From Spirochaetaceae bacterium (GTDB lineage Bacteria > Spirochaetota > Spirochaetia > DSM-27196 > SKKC01), in the NCBI GenBank assembly GCA_003552745.1, contig PUOG01000029.1, forward strand, positions 1 through 16,024: a DNA stretch of 16,024 nt. The letters are read 5' to 3'. The number at the start of each line of letters is the position of its first letter. Within the stretch, counting starts at the first letter, position 1. The notes below the pieces were generated by a model. It saw nothing but the letters and a program-made list of their open reading frames with translations, was not told the origin of the DNA and searched no databases. A program made the position numbers and the translations under genes. Positions 1 to 6,198 of this stretch are shown one piece after another.

Positions 1-2135
1 CCTACCTCTCGATCGTCGATATGCTGGTCGCCTCGGTTCTCGTGACCGCGCCGGTCGGATTGTTGCTCGGTGCACACTTCGTGCTGCTCGCGCGACTATG
101 GCGGCTGCATGACAGAAGCGATGACACCGGCGGAGCGGATAAGACCTACGTAGTAGAGGCGGTCGGCAATGCCGTCGGTGGGGCGCTTTTCAGTCTCGTG
201 CTCGTTCGCACTTTGAATCAGCTGGAGATCGCGGTGGCCGTCGTGCTCGTTCTGGCGTTTGCAACACTTGTAGCCACGCGCAGGCGCCGCGGCCGCTTCC
301 ACGTGTTGCTCTGGGGGGCCTTCGTCGCCGCGCTCGCCGCGGGACCGTTTCTCGAGGATATCGATTCGTGGGCGTATCGCCTGCAATGGCGCTTCTTCTC
401 TCCCGAACATGAGCTTCTGTCGGTCTATCAGTCGCGATACGGAGCGGTCTCGATCGCCCGGCGAAACGGCCAGCACAGTTTCTTCCAGAGCGGGAACCTG
501 CTCTTCGCCGCCTCCGGCGGCGCCGGGAGCACCGGCCCGACCTTCGAAGAGCACGAGGCAATCGTCTCCGCCCACTTCGCGATGACGCAGCACCCCGACC
601 CGAAGCGTGTGCTCCTTATCGGTGGTGGGCTCGGCGGGGCGCTAAGGGAGATCGTGCGGCATCCGGTCGAAACGGTCGACTACATCGAGCTCGACCCGGT
701 GATCACCGATACGGCGCGCACTTATCTGCATCGCGATACGGTTGCCGCGATCGACCGGGACGATGTCCGCCTCATCCACGGCGACGGCAGGCAGTTCCTG
801 CGAACCGAAACCGGCTCCTACGATCTGATCATTGTAGAGGTTCCCGACCCGGCCACCGCGGCGCTGAACCGCTACTACACCGAGGAGTTCTTTCGAGAGG
901 CATCGCGCCGGCTCGAGCCCGAAGGCGTGCTCGCCGTCGGCGTCGATTCGACTCCCGGGCTTCGCAGCGTTCCCGTGGCAAACCGCAACGCAACCGTTTA
1001 CCACACCATCGACCGCGTCTTTCCGAATGTGCTCGCTGCCGGCGACCGACACGTACGCTTTTTCGCCTCGGCTGGAGACGAATCGATTTCCGCCGATCCG
1101 GGGATCCTTCGTCGCCGCTACGAAGATCGGGGAGTCGATTCGCCCGGCTTCTCGCCGGGGCAGTTCGCGATCCTGCTCGAGCGCGGCCCGCTCCTGCGGA
1201 TCAACGAGATTCTTCTTCGTCACGGACGTAGTGCCGACGCTCATCTGAGGGCGCCGGATGCTGCCGCGCTCACCCCGTCATCGCTCGAAGAGCTGCGCGG
1301 CCTCGCCGGCGAGCTCCCGGCGGTCAACGAGCGCTATTTCATTAACTCCGACTTCCGGCCGATCGGCTATCTCCACACCCTCGCCTTCTGGAACCAGCTG
1401 ACGAGGGCCGACCATGCGCCGGTCTTCCGCGCGATGTTGCGGGTACGCGCATGGTGGGTCGTGCCGGCGGTCCTGCTCTCCATCGCATTCGCGGCGCTGC
1501 TGCGATTCGCATCGCGCCGGAAGGCGCCCGATGTCGCCGCCGGCCCGGCACACCGCTTTGCCGTTCTCTTCGCCGTGTTCACGACCGGGCTCTCGACCAT
1601 CACCCTGCAGATCGCGCTTCTCTTTACCTTTCAGAGCATCTACGGATTCGTGTACGAGATGATCGGTCTTATCACCGCCGGATTCATGGCCGGGCTCGCG
1701 ACCGGCGCCGCGGCCACACATCGGCTCGTGCGAAGGAAGGCGGAGGTGCGCACGCTTCGGGCGGTGCAACTGGCGATCGCCGTGTTTGCCGCGCTCATAG
1801 CCGTGTTGCTGCCGGTCGCGGCAACCGTCGAATCGCCGGTGGTGCTCTTTGCGCTCTTTTTCGCCCTGACGTTTTTCGCCGGTGTGCTGAACGGAGTGGA
1901 TTTCCCGCTCGCAACCGCGTGCTGTCTGGCGACGCATGGGCAGGCCGAACGGGCCACCGGTGCTGTGTACGGCACCGAGCTCTTCGGCGCATGCTTCGGC
2001 GCCATCGTTGCGGGAGTAGTCGTCGTGCCGGTTCTGGGGATCGTTGCCGGATGCCTGCTGGCCGCGATCGGAAACATGACTGCGTTTATCGTACTACTCA
2101 TTCCAGGGAGGTCGTATGGGACAGCATCAACCTGA
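1..2135 (+). CDS. Membrane-bound spermidine synthase-like protein (5' partial)
   Basis: The reading frame is open to the window edge (first full codon at base 3), so the N-terminus lies upstream. Residues are counted from the ATG at 21. Hydrophobic segments lie at about 3-27, 45-65, 68-86 and 94-110. A soluble Rossmann-type aminopropyltransferase/methyltransferase domain follows at about 130-350, then about six membrane segments from 475 to 695. The nucleotide-binding signature is VLLIGGGLGG (197-206), followed by ELDP (223-226), GDGRQF (254-259) and YDLIIVEVPDP (267-277), all typical of spermidine/spermine synthase folds. The segment NSDFRPIGYL (442-451) is typical of the membrane-fused subgroup. 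Known soluble relatives transfer aminopropyl groups from decarboxylated SAM; the acceptor here is unknown and a different transferase activity is possible. The gene overlaps the downstream radical SAM gene by 20 bp, implying co-expression. Confidence 0.85.
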   Translation, partial: YLSIVDMLVASVLVTAPVGLLLGAHFVLLARLWRLHDRSDDTGGADKTYVVEAVGNAVGGALFSLVLVRTLNQLEIAVAVVLVLAFATLVATRRRRGRFHVLLWGAFVAALAAGPFLEDIDSWAYRLQWRFFSPEHELLSVYQSRYGAVSIARRNGQHSFFQSGNLLFAASGGAGSTGPTFEEHEAIVSAHFAMTQHPDPKRVLLIGGGLGGALREIVRHPVETVDYIELDPVITDTARTYLHRDTVAAIDRDDVRLIHGDGRQFLRTETGSYDLIIVEVPDPATAALNRYYTEEFFREASRRLEPEGVLAVGVDSTPGLRSVPVANRNATVYHTIDRVFPNVLAAGDRHVRFFASAGDESISADPGILRRRYEDRGVDSPGFSPGQFAILLERGPLLRINEILLRHGRSADAHLRAPDAAALTPSSLEELRGLAGELPAVNERYFINSDFRPIGYLHTLAFWNQLTRADHAPVFRAMLRVRAWWVVPAVLLSIAFAALLRFASRRKAPDVAAGPAHRFAVLFAVFTTGLSTITLQIALLFTFQSIYGFVYEMIGLITAGFMAGLATGAAATHRLVRRKAEVRTLRAVQLAIAVFAALIAVLLPVAATVESPVVLFALFFALTFFAGVLNGVDFPLATACCLATHGQAERATGAVYGTELFGACFGAIVAGVVVVPVLGIVAGCLLAAIGNMTAFIVLLIPGRSYGTAST

Positions 2136-3354
2136 GCATCAAGGCGAGAGCCGAACCGATTCGGTCCGCCGGCGCTTCCTGAAGCTCGGCCTGGCAGCCG
2201 GCGCCGGCGCCGCGGCGATCGGCGGTGGTGTGCTCGGCTATCTGACGACGAGGCGGGATGAGGCCGAAGACACGGCGCGACCGCGGCCGGACGGTCCGCC
2301 GCTTGACGGTGCCGAGCCGCCGGAGTCCGCTGAGATCGGCGACGGTGTGCGCGAATCGGCGTGGTTCCGGGATGCAGGCGATGGAACGCTCGAGTGCACC
2401 CTCTGCCCCCACAGCTGCCGGATCGAACCGGGTCAGCGCGGAATGTGTCGAGTGCGGATGAACCGCGACGGCGCCGGCCATACTCTGGTGTACGGAACGC
2501 CCGCGCTCGTGCAAACCGATCCGGTGGAGCGCAAGCCGTACTTCCACTTCCTTCCCGGCCGCCGTGCGCTCTCGATTTCGACGGCAGGCTGCCCGTTGAA
2601 GTGCTCGTTCTGCGAGGTGTGGGACATGGCGCTCGTCGACCCTGAGGAGGTACAGACCTACGATCTGCCCCCGAAGCGGATCGTCGAACACGCACAGGCG
2701 AACCAGGTCGACGCGGTCAGCTACGCGTTCGGCGAACCGGTGGCGTTCTACGAGTATGTCTACGACACCGCGAGTCTTGCCAGGGAGGCGGGGATGAGGA
2801 ACCTCGTCCACACCAGCGGCTATATCGCCGAGGAGCCGCTCGCTGCGCTCATCGACAAGCTCGACGCGGTGAACCTCGACATAAAAAGCATCGACCCGGA
2901 GTTCTACCGGCGCAGATGCGGCGGAGAGCTGAGTGTCGTGCAGAACACCGCTCGCCGGCTGAAGCGCTCCGAGGTGCACATCGAAGTGACGAACCTGGTC
3001 ATACCGACATTGAATGACGGCGACGACTCCATTCGCGGACTCGCGCGGTGGATCGTCGATGAGCTCGGCCCCGACACGCCGTTGCATCTCGCGCGCTTCT
3101 ATCCGCTGTACCAGCTTCGAAACCTGCCGCCGACCCCCGTCTCGACGCTCGAGAAGGCGCGCCAGATCGCCCGTGACGCCGGGGTGCGCTACGTCTATAT
3201 CGCGCGGGTGGACGGTCACGAGGCCGAAGATACCTACTGCCCGTCGTGCGGCGAGATGGTGATCGACCGACTCGGTTTCGTGATCGAAGAGATGCGGCTG
3301 GAGGATGGAAAGTGCCCCGGTTGCGGCACGCCGATTCCGGGGCGGTGGGCGTAA
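2116..3354 (+). CDS. amrS: AmmeMemoRadiSam-type radical SAM enzyme with Tat-like N-terminus
   Basis: The protein has 412 residues. The N-terminus has a twin-arginine motif VRRRFLK (17-23) followed by a Gly/Ala-rich hydrophobic stretch (24-42). There is no obvious AxA cleavage site, so it may be an anchor. A cysteine cluster follows at C94, C97, C101 and C111, then the radical SAM cluster motif CxxxCxxC at C159, C163 and C166. The C-terminal segment carries CPSCG (375-379) and CPGCG (400-404), a zinc-ribbon-like tail normal for this family; LPPTPVSTLEKAR and YCPSCG are also family-typical. The family is named for co-occurrence with AMMECR1 and Memo proteins, and its substrate is not established. 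Neither partner is in this window. The ATG at 2116 follows AGGGAGGT (2105-2112) by only three bases and lies inside the end of the upstream gene, suggesting coupled translation. The extra N-terminal ~80 residues with the Tat motif are the unusual part. Confidence 0.9.
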   Translation: MGQHQPEHQGESRTDSVRRRFLKLGLAAGAGAAAIGGGVLGYLTTRRDEAEDTARPRPDGPPLDGAEPPESAEIGDGVRESAWFRDAGDGTLECTLCPHSCRIEPGQRGMCRVRMNRDGAGHTLVYGTPALVQTDPVERKPYFHFLPGRRALSISTAGCPLKCSFCEVWDMALVDPEEVQTYDLPPKRIVEHAQANQVDAVSYAFGEPVAFYEYVYDTASLAREAGMRNLVHTSGYIAEEPLAALIDKLDAVNLDIKSIDPEFYRRRCGGELSVVQNTARRLKRSEVHIEVTNLVIPTLNDGDDSIRGLARWIVDELGPDTPLHLARFYPLYQLRNLPPTPVSTLEKARQIARDAGVRYVYIARVDGHEAEDTYCPSCGEMVIDRLGFVIEEMRLEDGKCPGCGTPIPGRWA

Positions 3355-3412
3355 CTACATCCGACGCCGGTGTGATCTGCACGCCGCGGCACTACATCCG
3401 ACGCTTGTGTGA
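3354..3412. repeat. 22-bp imperfect direct repeat, 37 bp apart
   Basis: The units at 3354-3375 and 3391-3412 agree at 20 of 22 bases, differing only at the 15th and 16th (CG against TT). The second unit contains the last codons and the stop (CTA at 3392-3394) of the minus-strand radical SAM gene. The first lies in the junction immediately after the stop of the plus-strand radical SAM gene. Read on the minus strand, the first unit would again encode SHRRRM and a stop, so it looks like a short duplicated gene end. Confidence 0.8.
3368..3386 (+). terminator. Possible hairpin between convergent genes
   Basis: CGGTGTG (3368-3374) pairs with CACGCCG (3380-3386) across a 5-base loop, with one G-U wobble in the plus-strand RNA. 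It starts 14 bases after the stop of the plus-strand radical SAM gene. No T-run follows, so it is a weak terminator candidate. On the other strand the wobble becomes an A-C mismatch. Confidence 0.3.
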
Positions 3413-4480
3413 CTCGTAGTTCGAAAGTGAGCGATCGTCGAGATTGGTGAGCCCGACCTCCTTCGCGTGCTCGATCGCCGAAACGAACTCCTCGGAGGTT
3501 ATCGACCGCGAGATATCGGGGTAGTCGAACGCCTCATGTTCCACCCGGTATTGAGCCATAATGTTTACGTACGTCGACTTCGGCAGATTCTCGGCGACCC
3601 AGTCGACGAACTCGAGCGGGTCGGAAACATGGTTCGGCATGACGAGGTGTCGCAGCATGACGCCGCGCCGCGCCACCCGGGCCGAATCGGTTTCGAGCAC
3701 ACCGACCTGCCGATGCATCTCCAGAATGGCTGCCTTCGCGTTCTCCGGATAATCCGGTGCGCCGCCGAGGTACTTCTCTCCGCGCGCGGCATCCATGAAC
3801 TTCAGGTCGGGCAGATAGATGTCGACTACGCCGTCGAGCATCCGCACGACCTCCGCACTCTCGTATCCGCCGGTATTGTAGCAGAGCGGCGTGCTCAGGC
3901 CCTTCTTTGCCGCAATCCGGGTCGCATTGAGAATATGCGGCATGACATGTGTCGGAGTGACCAGGTTGATGTTGGGGCAACCGCGGCGCTCGAGCTCAAG
4001 CATCGTGTCGGCGAGATCTTCGTCCTCGATCTCGCGCCCGCGCCCCTCATGGGCGATCGGCCAGTTCTGGCAGAAGACGCAGCGCAGATTGCAGTTGGAG
4101 AAGAAGATGGTTCCCGACCCGTTGCGGCCGACAAGCGGTCGCTCTTCCCCGAAGTGCGGTTGTGCGCTGTAGACGACAACCTTCTCCGGCGCACGGCAGA
4201 GCCCTCGCTCGCCTTTCAGGCGGTTCACTCCGCACTTGCGCGGACACAAATCGCAATGCTCGAGCCGCGCGTATGCCTGCTCAACCCGCTCGGCGAACTT
4301 CCCGCTGCGCTCGAGTCGCAGATATGCCGGTTCCCAGTTGTTGTCACCCGGGGGAGTAGCTTCGGTTGCTGTATCTGGCTGTTCGTGGGAGCCGAATCCG
4401 GTCAGCAGCACCGAGCCCCCGGCGGCGACCGTCACGGCGCCGACGGCGCCCTTGATAAAGCTACGTCGAGAGAGTTTCAT
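3392..4480 (-). CDS. Radical SAM protein, PflX-like (COG1313 type), with Tat signal
   Basis: The protein has 362 residues. The N-terminus has a textbook twin-arginine motif SRRSFIK (4-10) and a hydrophobic stretch (11-29). There is no lipobox cysteine and no clear AxA cleavage site. A first cysteine group, C76, C79, C83 and C95 (CDLCPRKC followed by GLC), resembles that of other pyruvate-formate-lyase-activase-like proteins. The radical SAM CxxxCxxC motif is at C130, C134 and C137 (SNCNLRCVFCQNW). YNTGGY (201-206), DIYLPDLKF (220-228) and LRHLVMPNH (276-284) are typical of the PflX-like group, whose reaction is unknown. The ATG at 4480 has GGGAGGGAG just upstream at good spacing. The gene converges on the other Tat-signal radical SAM gene, and its upstream neighbour on the same strand is the SDR-like gene 113 bp away. 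Confidence 0.88.
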   Translation of the reverse strand: MKLSRRSFIKGAVGAVTVAAGGSVLLTGFGSHEQPDTATEATPPGDNNWEPAYLRLERSGKFAERVEQAYARLEHCDLCPRKCGVNRLKGERGLCRAPEKVVVYSAQPHFGEERPLVGRNGSGTIFFSNCNLRCVFCQNWPIAHEGRGREIEDEDLADTMLELERRGCPNINLVTPTHVMPHILNATRIAAKKGLSTPLCYNTGGYESAEVVRMLDGVVDIYLPDLKFMDAARGEKYLGGAPDYPENAKAAILEMHRQVGVLETDSARVARRGVMLRHLVMPNHVSDPLEFVDWVAENLPKSTYVNIMAQYRVEHEAFDYPDISRSITSEEFVSAIEHAKEVGLTNLDDRSLSNYESHKRRM

Positions 4481-4525
4481 CGTTCGCTCCCTCCCTACCG
4501 AAACGATAACACGAGCGGGGCGGGT

Positions 4526-4604
4526 GAGCTACGGCCGGCGCGGGCACGGCGCCGCAATGGACGGGAAAATGGCGAGTGTCCGCGATCGGCGAGCTACAGG
4601 CCGG
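4526..4604. repeat. Short imperfect direct repeat around the end of the SDR gene
   Basis: GAGCTACGGCCGG (4526-4538) and GAGCTACAGGCCGG (4591-4604) are identical except for one inserted base. The second copy spans the stop codon (CTA at 4594-4596) of the minus-strand SDR gene; the first lies downstream of that gene in the intergenic space. The repeat is short enough that chance cannot be excluded. Confidence 0.4.
4536..4554 (-). terminator. GC-rich hairpin downstream of the SDR gene
   Basis: CGGCGC (4536-4541) and GCGCCG (4549-4554) form a perfect 6-bp stem with a 7-base loop, 40 to 58 bases past the SDR stop on the minus strand. No T-run follows. The same stem sequence recurs at 6160-6177. 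If it terminates at all, it would do so without a U-tract. Confidence 0.25.
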
Positions 4605-5184
4605 GTGTCACGATCGACCCGGACTCCGACCCGGTCGCCAGCTCGAGGTAGACTTTCGCGTTCTCCGCGGCGGAGCAGTCGCCTTTCATCCCCATCTGTT
4701 CGGCGGTTTCGTTTATGAACAGCGGACAGACGGCGTTGATTCGAATGTCTCTCGGCAAGTCGAGCGCCGCCGCGCGAACGAAACTCTCGAGTGCCCCGTT
4801 GACCATTGCGATCAGCGGTACTCCCGCGATCGGCCGCGTGGAGAAGATTCCTGTCGTGAGAATGAACTGACCGCCGTCGCTCACGCGATCGACTCCGAGA
4901 CGAACTACATCGATGTTCGCCGAAACCTTCAGCCGCGTCGCCTCCTCCACATCGCCGTCGGTCAGCTCACCCACCGGCTTGAAGATCGCCGCTCCGGCGC
5001 AGCTGACCACCGCATCGACGGTGCCGAGCTTCTCGAACAGCGCCCGGATCGATGCACAGTCGGTGATATCGACCCGGTTTTCGCCCTTTCGAGATGCCCG
5101 CACGACCTCGTGTCCGGCGCCATCGAACGCTTCCGCGACCGCGCTGCCGATTACTCCTGTTGCCCCGATAACCAGTACGCGCAC
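4594..5184 (-). CDS. Short-chain dehydrogenase-fold protein lacking the catalytic Tyr/Lys
   Basis: The protein has 196 residues, shorter than classical SDRs (about 250). The dinucleotide-binding motif GATGVIG is at 7-13, VDIT at 38-41 fits the adenine-ribose region, and SCAGAA (61-66) stands for the NNAG motif. The segment aligned with the active-site YxxxK helix reads IAMVNGALESF (125-135), so the catalytic Tyr and Lys are replaced, apparently by Ile125 and Asn129. I recall a subgroup like this, Lin1944-like proteins, with a glycine-rich motif but no usual active site and no known function. The start is GTG at 5184; in-phase AAGGAGG lies about five bases upstream. It is divergent from the PhzF gene and has its own good promoter candidate. 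A binding or regulatory role is as likely as an oxidoreductase role. Confidence 0.85.
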   Translation of the reverse strand: MRVLVIGATGVIGSAVAEAFDGAGHEVVRASRKGENRVDITDCASIRALFEKLGTVDAVVSCAGAAIFKPVGELTDGDVEEATRLKVSANIDVVRLGVDRVSDGGQFILTTGIFSTRPIAGVPLIAMVNGALESFVRAAALDLPRDIRINAVCPLFINETAEQMGMKGDCSAAENAKVYLELATGSESGSIVTPGL

Positions 5185-5225
5185 AAATGCCTCCTTGCCC
5201 GCGCGATGCCGCGCTCAGCACGTCC

Positions 5226-5255
5226 ATTCTACCGGGAGGCGGCCTCCCCGCTCAA
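5226..5255 (-). promoter_or_regulatory. Sigma70-like promoter for the SDR gene
   Basis: On the minus strand TTGAGC (5250-5255) and TAGAAT (5226-5231) are separated by 18 bases. The -10 matches consensus at five of six bases and the -35 at four of six. The predicted start leaves a leader of about 35 nt before the GTG. Confidence 0.5.
5234..5248. promoter_or_regulatory. Perfect 15-bp palindrome inside the SDR promoter spacer
   Basis: GGGAGGC, a central G, then GCCTCCC form a perfect 7-bp inverted repeat lying wholly between the -10 and -35 elements of the SDR promoter candidate. An operator in this position would suit a repressor or a spacer-binding activator such as the MerR type. No regulator gene is visible nearby. 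Confidence 0.4.
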
Positions 5256-5270
5256 AGGTTTCGCGGGGGA

Positions 5271-5299
5271 TTGCTGCCGTATTTCGGGAGGAGTACGAT
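5271..5299 (+). promoter_or_regulatory. Possible promoter for the PhzF-family gene
   Basis: TTGCTG (5271-5276) and TACGAT (5294-5299) are 17 bases apart, giving a leader of about 23 nt that contains the AAGGAGG ribosome site at 5314-5320. The -35 is only a half match, so the call is tentative. Confidence 0.35.
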
Positions 5300-5328
5300 T
5301 GCACCGCTCGTCGAAGGAGGACGGTACC

Positions 5329-6126
5329 ATGACCCGACAGCGCTACTACGTCGTCGATGCATTCGCGTCGCGGCTTTTCACCGGCAATCCGGCCGGCGTC
5401 TGCCCGCTCGACAGCTGGCTCTCCGACGAGACCATGCAGGCGATCGCGGCGGAGAACAACCTCTCGGAGACCGCGTTCTTCGTGCCACAGGGGGATGCCT
5501 ATCGCCTTCGCTGGTTCACGCCCACAACCGAAGTCCCGCTCTGCGGCCACGCGACCCTCGCCTCCGCCTACGTGGTCACGACCCACCTTCGCCCCGGCCT
5601 CGAGGGGGTGCGCTTCGAGACGTTGAGCGGTGCGCTCACCGTCGCCCGGCACGGCGAGCTCTTCGAGCTGAATCTGCCGCTCTACATGCCGAAGCCGGTC
5701 GAGGCGTGGCCGGAGGAGCTCGAGCGCGGACTCGCGGCTACGCCGGTAGAAGTTCTGGAAACAGTCGAAGACAAGAACCTCTATGTGCTTCTGGATGATG
5801 AAGAGACGGTGCGCTCGCTCGACCCCGATTTCGCGCTGCTCGCCGACCTGCACCCCCGCGGCACCGTAATTACCGCGCCCGGTCGCGACGTCGACTTCGT
5901 CTCCCGCTACTTCGTGCCGAGCTACGGAATTCCCGAAGACCCGGTAACCGGTTCGATACACGCCGCGCTCACCCCGTACTGGTCGAAGCGGCTGGCAAAG
6001 CCGCGGCTGCACGCGCGGCAGCTCTCCCGGCGCGGCGGGGAGCTCGCCTGCACGGTGGACGGAGAGCGGGTACGTGTCGGCGGACGCGCGGTCGAGTATC
6101 TCGAAGGCACGATCACCGTTCCGTGA
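5329..6126 (+). CDS. PhzF family isomerase-like protein
   Basis: The protein has 265 residues, within or slightly below the usual PhzF range. The start is ATG 5329, preceded by AAGGAGG at 5314-5320. The frame stays open further upstream, but that part is antisense to the SDR gene. The start of the protein, YYVVDAFASRLFTGNPAGV, is the classic PhzF opening. NNLSETAFF (43-51) contains the catalytic-type Glu47, CGHATLAS (72-79) is the first-domain signature, and DPVTGSIH (204-211) is the second-domain signature. The fold is a pseudo-symmetric pair of diaminopimelate-epimerase-like domains acting in the cytoplasm. PhzF itself isomerises a phenazine precursor, but most relatives outside phenazine clusters have unknown substrates. 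No phenazine genes are present here, so a phenazine role is not supported. Confidence 0.92.
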   Translation: MTRQRYYVVDAFASRLFTGNPAGVCPLDSWLSDETMQAIAAENNLSETAFFVPQGDAYRLRWFTPTTEVPLCGHATLASAYVVTTHLRPGLEGVRFETLSGALTVARHGELFELNLPLYMPKPVEAWPEELERGLAATPVEVLETVEDKNLYVLLDDEETVRSLDPDFALLADLHPRGTVITAPGRDVDFVSRYFVPSYGIPEDPVTGSIHAALTPYWSKRLAKPRLHARQLSRRGGELACTVDGERVRVGGRAVEYLEGTITVP

Positions 6127-6159
6127 GCGGTGGTGCGTGTACGTGCACGCCTCTTAGAG

Positions 6160-6177
6160 CGGCGCAGGCAGGCGCCG
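6160..6177. terminator. GC-rich hairpin between the convergent PhzF and MFS genes
   Basis: CGGCGC (6160-6165) and GCGCCG (6172-6177) form a perfect 6-bp stem with a 6-base loop in the 72-bp gap between two gene ends. A second, weaker hairpin, GCGTG (6135-6139) with CACGC (6146-6150), lies before it. Neither is followed by a T-run, so terminator function is uncertain, though the location is right for both strands. Confidence 0.35.
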
Positions 6178-6198
6178 AAAACCGACTGCCCGTAGCAC

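Noticed and set aside
2098..3219. 373-codon minus-strand frame opposite the AmmeMemoRadiSam-type gene
   Set aside because: It is fully antisense to a well-supported gene, with low-complexity Arg/Ala composition and no domain signal.
3467..4651. 394-codon plus-strand frame opposite the PflX-like radical SAM gene
   Set aside because: The minus-strand frame contains the cysteine motifs and a ribosome site; this one shows no protein family features.
5246..5268. CCCCGC/GCGGGG hairpin overlapping the SDR promoter palindrome, considered as a PhzF attenuator
   Set aside because: The best PhzF promoter candidate starts downstream of it, so it would not be in the PhzF transcript.
4576..5328. In-frame 251-codon extension of the PhzF gene
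   Set aside because: PhzF homology begins exactly at the ATG at 5329, which has an AAGGAGG site. The upstream part is antisense to the SDR gene.
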